64,000 nucleotides of DNA. Origin: Paraburkholderia guartelaensis (lineage in GTDB: Bacteria > Pseudomonadota > Gammaproteobacteria > Burkholderiales > Burkholderiaceae). The position numbers and the translations under genes were made by a program. Positions 45,696 through 54,285 of this stretch are shown here, in pieces; the first letter of the stretch is position 1, and each line of letters begins with the position of its first letter. The stretch is from the NCBI RefSeq assembly GCF_004353905.1, contig NZ_SMOD01000020.1:62001-126000 (forward strand), in the 5' to 3' direction. A model generated the notes under the pieces. The model searched no databases and was not told the DNA's origin. It saw nothing but the letters and a program-made list of their open reading frames with translations.

Positions 45696-46948
45696 GCAGT
45701 GTCCAAGCCCAGCCGGCCGTGGAAGGCCATGTCGTGCTCGTGGTGAATGCGGGCTCGTCGAGCATCAAGTGTTCGGTGTATCGCGTGATCGAAGACGACC
45801 ACGTGGAAGGCGGTGCGCGTGCGCTGCATGGCGCGGGCGGGCAGATCGAGGGCATCGGCGTCGCGCCGCGCATCGTCGCGCATATGGCCGACGGGCGCCT
45901 GATCGTCGACGAGAAGTTTCCCGTTGCCCAGGTCGCCGATCACGACGCCGCGTTTCGCCTCTTGCGCCTCGTGCTCGCCGTGGGCCTGCGCGACACGCCG
46001 CCTGCCGCAATCGGTCACCGCGTGGTGCACGGCGGCGCGCGCTACGCCGACGCCGTGCTCATCGACGACGATGTGATTCAGGAGCTGGACGCGCTCACGC
46101 CGCTCGCGCCCCTGCATCAGCCGCACAATCTCGCCGCGATTCGCGCGGTGCGCCAGGCCGCGCCCGAGCTGCCGCAGGTGGCGTGCTTCGACACCGCGTT
46201 CCACGCGGGCAACGACATCATGGCGCAGCTCTTCGCGCTGCCGTACAGCTATTACGGCGAGGGCGTGCGGCGCTACGGCTTTCACGGCCTCTCGTACGAG
46301 TACATCGCCAAGCACCTGCATCAGGTCGCGCCCGACATTGCGCGCGGGCGCGTCGTCGTCGCGCATCTGGGCAACGGCGCGAGCCTGTGCGCGATGAAGG
46401 ACGGCAAGAGCGTCGAGACCACCATGGGCCTCACCGCGCTCGACGGCCTGCCCATGGGCACGCGCTGCGGCGCGCTCGACGCGGGCGCCGTGCTCTGGAT
46501 GATGGCGAAGGGCATGGACTACCACGCCATCGAGAAGGTGCTGTATCAGGAGTCGGGCCTGAAGGGCCTCTCGGGCCTGAGCAGCGACATGCGCGAGCTG
46601 CTCGCGAGCGGCAGCGACCGGGCGAAGCTCACGATCGACTTCTATACGTATCGCATCGCGCAGGACGTGGGCAAGCTCGCCGTGGTGCTGGGCGGGCTCG
46701 ATGCGCTCGTGTTCACGGCGGGCATCGGCGAGCATGCCGCACCCGTTCGCGCGCAGGTGTGCGAGCGGCTCGCGCCGGTTTTCGGCACTGTGCTCGACGC
46801 GCAAGTCAACGAGGTCGGCAGCAGTAACGGCAACGAACGCGTGAGCTCGCGCGAAAGCCGCGTTCCCGTTTTCGCGATCCGCACCGACGAAGAGGGGATG
46901 ATCGCGCTCCATACGGCACGGTTGTTGCGGGCGGCGCTCAAGCGCTGA
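45692..46948 (+). CDS. ackA: Acetate/propionate kinase
   Basis: A 418-residue acetate-kinase-family enzyme that makes ATP from acetyl phosphate, in series with Pta. Motifs: VNAGSSSIKCSVYRV (N-terminal phosphate loop), GHRVVHGG, FDTAFH, HLGNGASLCA and DALVFTAGIGEH. The start is GTG at 45692, inside the pta stop, with GGAG 5 nt upstream. The C-terminal part of the gene carries an extra segment NEVGSSNGNERVSSRESR. Substrate-level ATP synthesis by this pair is useful when respiration is limited. Confidence 0.96.
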   Translation: MSSVQAQPAVEGHVVLVVNAGSSSIKCSVYRVIEDDHVEGGARALHGAGGQIEGIGVAPRIVAHMADGRLIVDEKFPVAQVADHDAAFRLLRLVLAVGLRDTPPAAIGHRVVHGGARYADAVLIDDDVIQELDALTPLAPLHQPHNLAAIRAVRQAAPELPQVACFDTAFHAGNDIMAQLFALPYSYYGEGVRRYGFHGLSYEYIAKHLHQVAPDIARGRVVVAHLGNGASLCAMKDGKSVETTMGLTALDGLPMGTRCGALDAGAVLWMMAKGMDYHAIEKVLYQESGLKGLSGLSSDMRELLASGSDRAKLTIDFYTYRIAQDVGKLAVVLGGLDALVFTAGIGEHAAPVRAQVCERLAPVFGTVLDAQVNEVGSSNGNERVSSRESRVPVFAIRTDEEGMIALHTARLLRAALKR

Positions 46949-47053
46949 GCGGACCTCAGTCGCGGGCCACAGTCGTTTTCGCCAGAGGGCAAAGCAGGCT
47001 CGCCAGTTGCTTCAGCATTGCGGGTCTGTGCAACCCTTTAGCGGAGGTTCGCC

Positions 47054-47329
47054 ATGGCTGGGGAAACCCAAACGCTGACCGCGCAATTGCCCCTCGAGCT
47101 CGCGCAGGAACTGGACGCCCTCGCGGACACGATCGCCCGGCCGAAGAACTGGATCGTCAGGAACGCGTTGATCCAGTATTTCGCGCGCGAGGCAGAAAAG
47201 CGCCGCCTGCTTCAGGAAGGGCTCGACGATGTGAGCGCGGGGCGCGTCGCGACCATCGAACAGGTGCGCGCCTGGGCCAACAACATCACGAACGGCACAG
47301 GCGAACAACCTGTGGCGGCCGCAGCATGA
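47054..47329 (+). CDS. Ribbon-helix-helix antitoxin (CopG/ParD-like)
   Basis: A 91-residue protein. The RHH fold is at the N-terminus (TLTAQLPLELAQELDALADTI with ARPKNWIVRNAL as the second helix), with an extended C-terminal part that would wrap the toxin. It is an autorepressor of the operon in this family. GCGGAGGTTCGCC is a strong ribosome-binding site. Its stop overlaps the toxin ATG, a common arrangement for antitoxin-toxin pairs. Confidence 0.85.
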   Translation: MAGETQTLTAQLPLELAQELDALADTIARPKNWIVRNALIQYFAREAEKRRLLQEGLDDVSAGRVATIEQVRAWANNITNGTGEQPVAAAA

Positions 47330-47649
47330 ACGCCAAGGTCATTCTCGCCAACAAGGCCATGGCGGACCTTGGGGCCATCTGGAAGGGCGTCAACAAGTAC
47401 CACGACGACGCCAGCGCATACCGCACCGTCAACGCGCTGCTCGACGAGGCCGAGCGCCTCGGCCAGGAAAGCGCCCAGCGTCCCGGCGATCAACTCGACG
47501 GCTACGACGGACCGCCCGCCCGCGAGGTGTATCGTTGGGTGTGTCTTGCGGGGCGCTACGAGCTGCATTACGAAGTCCTGCCGGCCTACGCGATCCAGCC
47601 CGCGACGATTGCGATCCTGCGCGCTTCGCATGCGCGCAAGGAACGCTGA
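47326..47649 (+). CDS. RelE/ParE-family toxin
   Basis: A 107-residue protein of the RelE/ParE superfamily: MNAKVILANKAMADLGAIWKG, an internal segment with a basic/aromatic pattern, and the C-terminal IAILRASHARKE, which is the typical strand-plus-helix end. ParE members inhibit DNA gyrase and RelE members cut mRNA; this sequence is closer to ParE in length. It starts inside the antitoxin stop codon (ATGA). Confidence 0.85.
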   Translation: MNAKVILANKAMADLGAIWKGVNKYHDDASAYRTVNALLDEAERLGQESAQRPGDQLDGYDGPPAREVYRWVCLAGRYELHYEVLPAYAIQPATIAILRASHARKER

Positions 47650-47689
47650 GCCGCAGCATGCGCGGCGCTGTGCTTCGCTTCGCCTGATC

Positions 47690-48301
47690 TCAAGCGTACG
47701 CCGGACCGCCCTGGTCGAATGCCTCGTCGCGCAAGCGCCCCGGCGCTGCGCCATGGACCAGCGTATCGACGAAATACTTCGCGCGCGGCCACGGCCCGAA
47801 GCCTGCGGCCGTGTTGATGTGACCCGCATCGCCGAGATTCACGAACGTGCTGCCCAGTTGCTGCGCGAGCGCGCGGGCGCCTTCGAGCGGCATCCACGGA
47901 TCGGTTTCGCTGCCGATGAGGATCGACGGCACGGGAAGCTGCCGCGCCTCGAACGCACCGGCAAAGCGGAACTTCTCGGGACTCGCGGGCGCGACGAACA
48001 GCACACCGGCAATGTCGGCGCCGCTTTCCCCCAGCACGCCAGTTTGCAGCGCATGCGCCGCCACGAGGCAGCCGAAGCTGTGCGCGGCCAGCAGGAACGG
48101 CCCGCGCTCGCCCGCTAGCCGCCGTGCGAGCCCCGCGCCCCAGACCGCGAGATCGGGCGCGTCCCAGTCGTCCTGCTCTGCGCGCAGCGAGCGCGCGAAC
48201 TGGCGTTCGAGCCAGCTCTGCCAGTGAGCGCCGTCGCTGCCGTGCAGGCCCGGCACGGTGACGAGGCGGGGCGGCCAACGCATTTGCGCGCACGAAAGCA
48301 T
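47690..48301 (-). CDS. RBBP9/YdeN-family serine hydrolase
   Basis: A 203-residue small alpha/beta hydrolase. The nucleophile motif is AAHSFGCL, the acid is in IGSETDPW and the histidine is in GDAGHINTAAG. The family has uncertain substrates. The ATG at 48301 has AAGGAA 7 nt upstream; the longer frame to 48526 adds a low-complexity basic region that is not homologous. It diverges from the ghrA-type gene. Confidence 0.85.
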   Translation of the reverse strand: MLSCAQMRWPPRLVTVPGLHGSDGAHWQSWLERQFARSLRAEQDDWDAPDLAVWGAGLARRLAGERGPFLLAAHSFGCLVAAHALQTGVLGESGADIAGVLFVAPASPEKFRFAGAFEARQLPVPSILIGSETDPWMPLEGARALAQQLGSTFVNLGDAGHINTAAGFGPWPRAKYFVDTLVHGAAPGRLRDEAFDQGGPAYA

Positions 48302-48580
48302 GATTTTTTCCTTGCTGGAACACGGCGTGAATCGATTGTGGCCTGCGAGCCGCGCGTGCCGAACCAATTTTTTTTGCTTAGCTTTTCGGCGACGCCGGCG
48401 TGGTGCGCTGCGAGATGCGCTGCGCTCAGGCGCGCCGCGATTTGCCCGGCGGGCGCGGGCCTGAAAAAGTAGAATGGTGCCGGTGCACGCGGCTCTCGCG
48501 GCCCTTGCGGGCCGCGTGCAGCGCAACAGCGCGCGTAGGTTCGAGCCCCACAGCCGTTACCAGGGACAGGTTCACCCATC

Positions 48581-49528
48581 ATGAAGATCATTTTCTGGTT
48601 CCCGCAGACCGACGCCTCCACGTGGCTCCACGGCCTCGCGCGCGCCCTGCCCGATGCCGAGTTGCGCGAGTGGCAGCCCGGCGACACCGACCCCGCCGAC
48701 TACGCGGTCGTCTGGCATCCGCCGCGCGAACTCTTCGGCGTGCCGGGGCTTCGCGCCATCTTCAATCTGGGCGCGGGCGTCGACGCGATCCTCGCCCACG
48801 AACGCGAGCGGCCGGGCACGCTGCCCGGCACCGCCATGCTCGTGCGGCTCGAAGACTCGGGCATGGGCCGGCAAATGAGCGAGTACGTGCAGCATGCCGT
48901 GCTGCGCTACCTGCGCCGCTTCGACGAATACGCGCTCGCGCAGGCGCGCCGCGAATGGCACGTGCTTGCACCGCATCCGCACGAGACCTTCACCGTGGGC
49001 GTGCTGGGCCTCGGCGTACTGGGCGCGCAAGTGGCGCACGCGATCGCCTCGCTCGGCGTGCCGGTGCGCGGCTTTTCGCGCAGCATGAAGACGATCGAGG
49101 GCATCGAAACGTATTCGGGCGAGTTGCACGGCGAGCAGTTCGACGCCTTCCTCGACGGCGTCAAGCTGCTCGTGAACCTGCTGCCCGCCACGCCCGACAC
49201 CGAAAGCGTGCTCAATGCGCGTACCTTCGGCAAGCTCTCGCGCGGCGCGTATTTCGTGAACGTGGCGCGCGGCACGCATCTGGACGAACAGGACCTGCTC
49301 GACGCGCTGACAAGCGGCACGCTCGCGGCGGCGACACTCGACGTGTTCCGCGAAGAGCCGCTGCCGCCCGATCATCTCTTCTGGCGCGAGCCGCGCATCA
49401 CGATCACGCCGCACAGTTCGGCGCTCACGTTGCGCGACGAAGCGATCTCGCAAGTCGCCGACAAGATCGGCGCACTGGCTCGCGGGGAAACCGTGAGCGG
49501 CGTAGTGCATGTCGGGCGCGGCTACTGA
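48581..49528 (+). CDS. Glyoxylate/hydroxypyruvate reductase A family
   Basis: A 315-residue D-2-hydroxyacid dehydrogenase of the GhrA type. The Rossmann motif GLGVLG is in VGVLGLGVLGAQVA, the catalytic arginine is in NVARGTHL, the glutamate in FREEPLP and the histidine in ITPHSSA. It reduces glyoxylate or hydroxypyruvate with NADPH, but related 2-ketoacids are possible. It is the first gene of a set of six in the same direction, with gaps of 62, 40 and 2 bp and two overlaps. Confidence 0.92.
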   Translation: MKIIFWFPQTDASTWLHGLARALPDAELREWQPGDTDPADYAVVWHPPRELFGVPGLRAIFNLGAGVDAILAHERERPGTLPGTAMLVRLEDSGMGRQMSEYVQHAVLRYLRRFDEYALAQARREWHVLAPHPHETFTVGVLGLGVLGAQVAHAIASLGVPVRGFSRSMKTIEGIETYSGELHGEQFDAFLDGVKLLVNLLPATPDTESVLNARTFGKLSRGAYFVNVARGTHLDEQDLLDALTSGTLAAATLDVFREEPLPPDHLFWREPRITITPHSSALTLRDEAISQVADKIGALARGETVSGVVHVGRGY

Positions 49529-49590
49529 ACATCGGCACGTCGCATCGGCACATCGCGAAGCATTTTCAAAAAATCGTTGGAGACACGGCA

Positions 49591-50514
49591 ATGGCATTAC
49601 CCACCGCAGTGAAAATCGTCGAAGTCGGCCCGCGAGACGGCCTGCAGAACGAGAAGGAATTCGTTCCGACCGCAACGAAGATCGAACTCATCAACCGGCT
49701 CTCGGCCGCGGGCTTTCCGAACATCGAGGCCGCCTCGTTCGTCTCGCCCAAATGGGTTCCGCAGATGGCCGACGGCGCCGAAGTCATGGCCGGCATCGAG
49801 CGCCGCAGCGGCGCGATCTACTCGGTCCTCACGCCGAATATGCGCGGCTTCGAAGGCGCGCTTGCCGCGCGCGCGGACGAGATCGTGATCTTCGGCGCGG
49901 CGAGCGAGGCGTTCTCGCAGAAGAACATCAACTGCTCGATCGCGGAAAGCATCGAGCGCTTTGCGCCCGTGGCGCAAGCCGCGAAGGAGCACGGCGTGCG
50001 CATTCGCGGCAGCGTGTCGTGTGCGCTCGGTTGCCCGTATCAGGGCGAAGTGCCGGTCGCTTCGGTCGTCGATGTCGTGGAGCGCTTCGCCGCGCTCGGC
50101 TGCGACGAGATCGACATTGCCGACACCATCGGCGTGGGCACGGCGAAGCGCGTGCACGAAGTGTTCGAAGCGGTGACGAAGGTGTTCCCGCGCGAGCGCC
50201 TTTCGGGCCACTTCCACGACACCTACGGCCAGGCCCTCGCCAACATCTACGCGGCGCTCGAAGAAGGCATCGCCATTTTCCACGCCTCGGTCGCGGGCCT
50301 TGGCGGCTGTCCGTATGCGAAGGGCGCCACGGGCAACGTCGCGACCGAAGACGTGCTGTACCTCATGAACGGCCTGGGCATTCAAACCGGCGTCGACCTG
50401 AACCAGGTCGTCGCGGCGGGCGACTTCATTTCGAACGCCATCGGCCGGGCGAACGTCTCGCGCGCGGGCAAGGCCCTGCTCGCGAAGGCCCGCAGCGAAG
50501 CCGCCTGCTCGTGA
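49591..50514 (+). CDS. Hydroxymethylglutaryl-CoA lyase
   Basis: A 307-residue HMG-CoA lyase, which cleaves HMG-CoA to acetyl-CoA and acetoacetate at the end of leucine breakdown. Metal and substrate motifs: EVGPRDGLQNEK (11-22), SGHFHDTYGQ with the metal histidines, and GLGGCPYAKGATGNV with the catalytic cysteine. GTTGGAGAC lies upstream. No other leucine-catabolism gene is adjacent. In some genomes this enzyme is called MvaB. Confidence 0.95.
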   Translation: MALPTAVKIVEVGPRDGLQNEKEFVPTATKIELINRLSAAGFPNIEAASFVSPKWVPQMADGAEVMAGIERRSGAIYSVLTPNMRGFEGALAARADEIVIFGAASEAFSQKNINCSIAESIERFAPVAQAAKEHGVRIRGSVSCALGCPYQGEVPVASVVDVVERFAALGCDEIDIADTIGVGTAKRVHEVFEAVTKVFPRERLSGHFHDTYGQALANIYAALEEGIAIFHASVAGLGGCPYAKGATGNVATEDVLYLMNGLGIQTGVDLNQVVAAGDFISNAIGRANVSRAGKALLAKARSEAACS

Positions 50515-50554
50515 TACGCGACCCATCGAATCGCAGTACGAAGGAAATCAACTC

Positions 50555-51061
50555 ATGACGGAAACCCTCGACAACCTCGACGCCCTGCCCGACTCCGCGC
50601 GCCGTGTCGCCCTGATGCTGCGCGAGCGCGGCCACGCCAAGCCGGTCGTGATGCTGCCCGAGACCGGCAAGACTTCCGCCGAAGCCGCCGCGGGTCTTGG
50701 CTGCGAAGTCGCGCAGATCGCCAAGTCGATCCTGTTCCGCCGACGCGAAGACGACGCGCCCGTGCTCGTGATCGCGAGCGGCGCGAACCGCGTGGACGAA
50801 AAGAAAGTGGCCGCGCACGTGGGTGAGATCGGCCGCGCCGACGCGAAGTTCGTGCGCGAGAAGACCGGCTACGCGATTGGCGGCGTGTGCCCGATCGGTC
50901 ACGCCACGACGCCCGTCACGCTGATCGACGCCGATCTGTTCGAGCTCGAAAGCCTGTGGGCCGCCGCCGGTCATCCACATGCGGTGTTCAACCTCTCGCC
51001 ACAGGAACTGGAAACGCTGACCGGCGCGCCCGTGGTGGACGTCGCGCTGCGCGACGCGTGA
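50555..51061 (+). CDS. YbaK/EbsC-family protein
   Basis: A 168-residue protein of the YbaK fold. Members deacylate Cys-tRNA(Pro) or other mischarged tRNAs; YbaK hydrolyses Cys-tRNA(Pro) in Haemophilus and E. coli. The segment CEVAQIAKSILFRR and the conserved lysine and glycine residues GGVCPIGH support the family. AAGGAAATCAACTC precedes the ATG. Confidence 0.9.
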   Translation: MTETLDNLDALPDSARRVALMLRERGHAKPVVMLPETGKTSAEAAAGLGCEVAQIAKSILFRRREDDAPVLVIASGANRVDEKKVAAHVGEIGRADAKFVREKTGYAIGGVCPIGHATTPVTLIDADLFELESLWAAAGHPHAVFNLSPQELETLTGAPVVDVALRDA

Positions 51062-51063
51062 GC

Positions 51064-51291
51064 ATGACCGCGATTCACGACACCGTCACGCCGCCGCCCT
51101 CGCCTTGCATCAACATCTGCCGCATGGATGAGCGCAGCGGCTTGTGCGAGGGCTGCCTGCGCACCATCGACGAAATTGCGAACTGGTCCACGCTCGACAA
51201 CGCAGCGAAGCGCGCCGTCTGGGACGCGATCGAGACGCGGCACGCCGAATGGGTCGCGAAGCGCTTCGCGTCACAAGGAGAAAAACAATGA
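51064..51291 (+). CDS. DUF1289 protein, probable small zinc/Fe-S-binding
   Basis: A 75-residue protein of the DUF1289 family. The pattern of cysteines PCINICRMDERSGLCEGCLR suggests a metal site. The role is unknown. It begins 2 bp after the YbaK stop, and its own stop overlaps the start of the MaoC gene (ATGA), so it is translationally coupled. Confidence 0.92.
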   Translation: MTAIHDTVTPPPSPCINICRMDERSGLCEGCLRTIDEIANWSTLDNAAKRAVWDAIETRHAEWVAKRFASQGEKQ

Positions 51292-51737
51292 ACGCGCCCG
51301 CCCGCGTCGTCACGGTCGGCGAGACGTTCCGTTCGACGCTTCAGCTCACGCCCGAATCGGTGAAATCGTTCGGACTGCTCGTGAACGACATGAACCCGCT
51401 GCACCACGACGAAGCCTACGCGGCGCAAAGCCGCTTTGGCGGACTGATCGCATCGGGCACGCAACCGACCGCGCATTTCATGGCGCTGCTCGCCACGCAC
51501 TACTCCCAATACGCGCAACCGCTCGGGCTCGAATTCGACATGAAGCTCAAGCGCGCCGCGCACGCGAACGACACGATCACGTTCGAGTGGCGCGTGGATG
51601 AAGCGTGGTGGAAGCCGAGCCTGAACGGCGATCTCGTGAAGCTCGCGGGCGAGGCCGTGAACCAGAAAGGCGAAACGCTCGTGGTGGGGCGCGCGACGAT
51701 CCTCGTCATGCCCAAGCCCGAGCACGCACCGGCATGA
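51288..51737 (+). CDS. MaoC-family (R)-enoyl-CoA hydratase-like protein
   Basis: A 149-residue hot-dog-fold protein. The hydratase-2 motif is seen as NDMNPLHHDEAYA...RFGGLIASG, with the catalytic Asp and His. This family includes the PhaJ enzyme, which feeds (R)-3-hydroxyacyl-CoA into PHA synthesis, but other dehydratases share the motif. ACAAGGAGAAAAAC is a strong ribosome-binding site. It overlaps its neighbours at both ends. Confidence 0.9.
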   Translation: MNAPARVVTVGETFRSTLQLTPESVKSFGLLVNDMNPLHHDEAYAAQSRFGGLIASGTQPTAHFMALLATHYSQYAQPLGLEFDMKLKRAAHANDTITFEWRVDEAWWKPSLNGDLVKLAGEAVNQKGETLVVGRATILVMPKPEHAPA

Positions 51738-52666
51738 GCGCCGCGCCCGCACTCCCCGAATCGATCCGCGTGTTCGAGCGCGGCTGGCTGTCGTCGAACA
51801 ACGTGCTGCTCGTCGACGAGGCGCGCGCCGCACTCGTCGATACCGGCTACGCCACGCACGCCGAACAGACGCTTGCGCTCGTGCGCCACGCGCTGGGTCC
51901 GCGAGCACTCGACCTCATCGTCAACACGCACCTGCACTCCGACCATTGCGGCGGCAACGCGCGGCTGCAGGCGCAATGGCCCTGCGCGACGCTGATCCCC
52001 GCGGCCAGCGCGCCTGTCGTGCGCGACTGGGACGAAACGCGTTTGAGCTTTCTCGCCACCGGGCAGACCTGCGACCGATTCGCGTTCACAGGCACGCTCA
52101 CGGCGGGCGAACGGCTCGCGCTGGGCGGCTTCGAATGGGAGGTGATCGGCGCTCCTGGGCACGACCCCGACTCCGTGATGCTCTACGCAGCCGAGCCGCG
52201 CCTGCTCATCAGTGCCGATGCGCTTTGGGAGAATGGCTTCGGCGTGATCTTTCCCGAGCTTGAAGGCGAAAGCGGATTCGCCGAGCAGCACGCGGTGCTG
52301 GAAGCCATCGCGAAGCTCGAAGTCAGCGTGGTCATTCCGGGCCACGGCAAGCCGTTCACGCACGTCGACGCGGCGCTGGAGCGCGCGTTCTCGCGCCTCG
52401 CCTGGCTGCGCGCCGACCCGGCCCGCAACGCGAAGAACGCGCTCAAGGTGCTGATCGTCTTCAAGCTGCTGGAAGTGCGCGCGATGACCTTGGACGCGCT
52501 ACTGGCGATGCTGGAAAGCGCCGCGTCCCTGCGCGCCGCCGCGCAGCAACTCGCCCCACGCAGCGCGTGGCCGGGGCTGCTGCGCGAACTGGCTGGGGAA
52601 CTGGCGAAGAACGGAGCACTGGTCATGAACGGCGAACGCCTCGAAGCGCCGGCGGCTGCGGTCTAA
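51734..52666 (+). CDS. MBL-fold metallohydrolase
   Basis: A 310-residue metallo-beta-lactamase-fold hydrolase. HxHxDH is at 66-71 (H66, H68, D70, H71), the third histidine is in APGHDPDS, the bridging aspartate is in ISADALW, and the last histidine is in IPGHGKP. The family includes glyoxalase II-like and other thioester or phosphoester hydrolases. The substrate is unknown. Its ATG overlaps the MaoC stop. Last gene of the operon. Confidence 0.92.
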   Translation: MSAAPALPESIRVFERGWLSSNNVLLVDEARAALVDTGYATHAEQTLALVRHALGPRALDLIVNTHLHSDHCGGNARLQAQWPCATLIPAASAPVVRDWDETRLSFLATGQTCDRFAFTGTLTAGERLALGGFEWEVIGAPGHDPDSVMLYAAEPRLLISADALWENGFGVIFPELEGESGFAEQHAVLEAIAKLEVSVVIPGHGKPFTHVDAALERAFSRLAWLRADPARNAKNALKVLIVFKLLEVRAMTLDALLAMLESAASLRAAAQQLAPRSAWPGLLRELAGELAKNGALVMNGERLEAPAAAV

Positions 52667-52699
52667 CCGGGCTGCTGGCAAACAGCTCGAAAGGCGCAA

Positions 52700-52732
52700 A
52701 AAAAACGCTCGTCCGTTTTCCGGACGAGCGTT
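52700..52732. terminator. Terminator between convergent MBL and DUF445 genes
   Basis: AACGCTCGTCCG and CGGACGAGCGTT form a 12-bp stem with loop TTTTC. An A run on its left gives T's on the minus strand, so it acts best for transcripts from the DUF445 side, and more weakly for the MBL side. Confidence 0.75.
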
Positions 52733-52879
52733 GGAATTAGCTCTGACGTGATCAAACTGTCGAGGGCATGATACTCGCGCCAGAATTCCCGAAGCATCAG
52801 TGATTTCCCTACAGATGACCTACGCCCGCAGACATGGCGTATCAGCGCACGCTGCGTTTATCTGGAATCCGAATCAATC

Positions 52880-54184
52880 TCAGTGCCCGAGCTTGAGCCG
52901 CACAAGTTCGAACAGATGCGAACACAGGTAAAGTCCGAGCCCGATCGCGCCGCCGATCACCGTGCCGTTCACGCGGATTTTCTGCAGATCCTTGCCGATT
53001 TTCAATTCGATGAGCCGCGCGGTCTCGCGCGTGTCCCAATTCTTCACGGTGTCGCGAATGTGGTGCGTAAGGTAGCGCGCAAAGTCAGGCGCCATGGCGC
53101 GCGCGGCGTCTTCGAGATGGCCGCTGAGTGAAGCGCGCAGGTCGGCGTCGGCGGCGAGCGTCTCGCCTAGCCACTGGCCCGTTGCGGCGACCTTCGCGTG
53201 CAGCGCCGAGTCTTCGCGCTCCAGATCGTCGCGCAGCCACGCACGCAGGCTGTCCCACAGCGCGCGCGTGTAATCGTTGAGCGCGCCGCCCTCGCTCAGG
53301 CTCGCCTTCAGTTCCTCGCCCTTGCGCAGGAACGCCGGATCGCTCTTCAGCTTCACGATCAGCTTTTCCACGACCTCGTCGAACTTCTGGCGCAGCTGGT
53401 GTTCGCGATCCTCGCTCACCTGCAACAGCAGCCGGTTCACGGCGCTTTCCACCACGCGCGCGCCGCTCTCGCCGATCCACTCACTGGGCAAAAACTTCTC
53501 GGTCGTCGGATAGTCGCTCTTGAGCCAATCGACGATGGCCGATGCGACGAAGGCGCGCGTGCCGTCGTCGCGCAACACAATGGCGAGCTGCTCGAGCATC
53601 TGGTCGAGCAACTCCTGGTGGCGGCCGTCCCGCGTGAGCGTGTCGAGAATCGCGCCAGCCGACTTCGAGAAGTCGACGCGCGCGAGCGCCGCGTGCAGGC
53701 TGTCGCGGATGAAGCCCTGGATGCGCGCGTCGTCGGTGAGGCCGAGCACGCCCGACATCATGCGCACCGCGTAGTCGCCCAGGCGCTGCGCATTTTGCGG
53801 TGCGGTGAGCCAGCTGGAAAGGCGCGCCACCGGATCGTGGCGCCGGATCAGCCCGACGAGCGAACCCACGTCGAGAAACTTGTCGCGCACGAATGCGGCG
53901 AGTTCGTCGGCGATGCGTTCCTTGTTGCGCGGAATCACGCCGGTATGCGCCGAAACGAATGGAATCGGAACGCGCCGGAACAGCGCGACGACCGCGAACC
54001 AGTCGGCGAGCCCGCCGACCATTGCCGCTTCGCTCACGGACTTGACGCCGTCCGTCACGACGCCTGGCGGAAAAAAGAGTGCCGTGCCGGCGAAGACGAG
54101 CGCCGCAGCCAGCAGAAACGCCAGCGCCTGGCGCTTGGCGCGCGTGAGTTCGGCTTCGTCCCGTGGGGCGTGCAAAGGCGTCAT
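52880..54184 (-). CDS. DUF445 membrane protein
   Basis: A 434-residue protein of the DUF445 family. There is an N-terminal membrane helix (about 20-40) followed by the conserved stretch GGLADWFAVVALFRRVPIPF, a long helical periplasmic or cytoplasmic region, and a C-terminal membrane helix (GTVIGGAIGLGLYL). Function is not established. ATG at 54184 fits; the frame to 55033 overlaps the next gene's shadow. A CATAAT on the minus strand at 54218-54223 is a possible -10. Confidence 0.9.
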   Translation of the reverse strand: MTPLHAPRDEAELTRAKRQALAFLLAAALVFAGTALFFPPGVVTDGVKSVSEAAMVGGLADWFAVVALFRRVPIPFVSAHTGVIPRNKERIADELAAFVRDKFLDVGSLVGLIRRHDPVARLSSWLTAPQNAQRLGDYAVRMMSGVLGLTDDARIQGFIRDSLHAALARVDFSKSAGAILDTLTRDGRHQELLDQMLEQLAIVLRDDGTRAFVASAIVDWLKSDYPTTEKFLPSEWIGESGARVVESAVNRLLLQVSEDREHQLRQKFDEVVEKLIVKLKSDPAFLRKGEELKASLSEGGALNDYTRALWDSLRAWLRDDLEREDSALHAKVAATGQWLGETLAADADLRASLSGHLEDAARAMAPDFARYLTHHIRDTVKNWDTRETARLIELKIGKDLQKIRVNGTVIGGAIGLGLYLCSHLFELVRLKLGH

Positions 54185-54285
54185 GAGGAGCAGGGAGTCG
54201 CGGGTTCGAATCGCGACATTATGCTGCCCGCACGCAAACCCCCGCACGCCGAAGCGCCCCGTCGGCGCTGTGCGCTCGCTATGCC

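Noticed and set aside
44636..46912. A 758-codon minus-strand open frame opposite pta-ackA
   Set aside because: Shadow composition with no recognisable domain. The plus-strand genes have full enzyme motifs and coupled start and stop codons.
48537..48566. tRNA-like 3' end GGTTCGAGCCCCAC followed by GTTACCA, in the spacer before ghrA
   Set aside because: It looks like a T-arm and CCA end, but there is no matching 5' acceptor strand or D-arm in the 75 nt upstream, and the T-stem has a mismatch. Not a tRNA; perhaps chance.
54196..54216. GTCGCG-GGTTCGAAT-CGCGAC, a T-arm-like palindrome upstream of the DUF445 gene
   Set aside because: The loop and stem do not fit a real T-arm and no other tRNA parts are near. 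Chance symmetry in GC-rich DNA is more likely.
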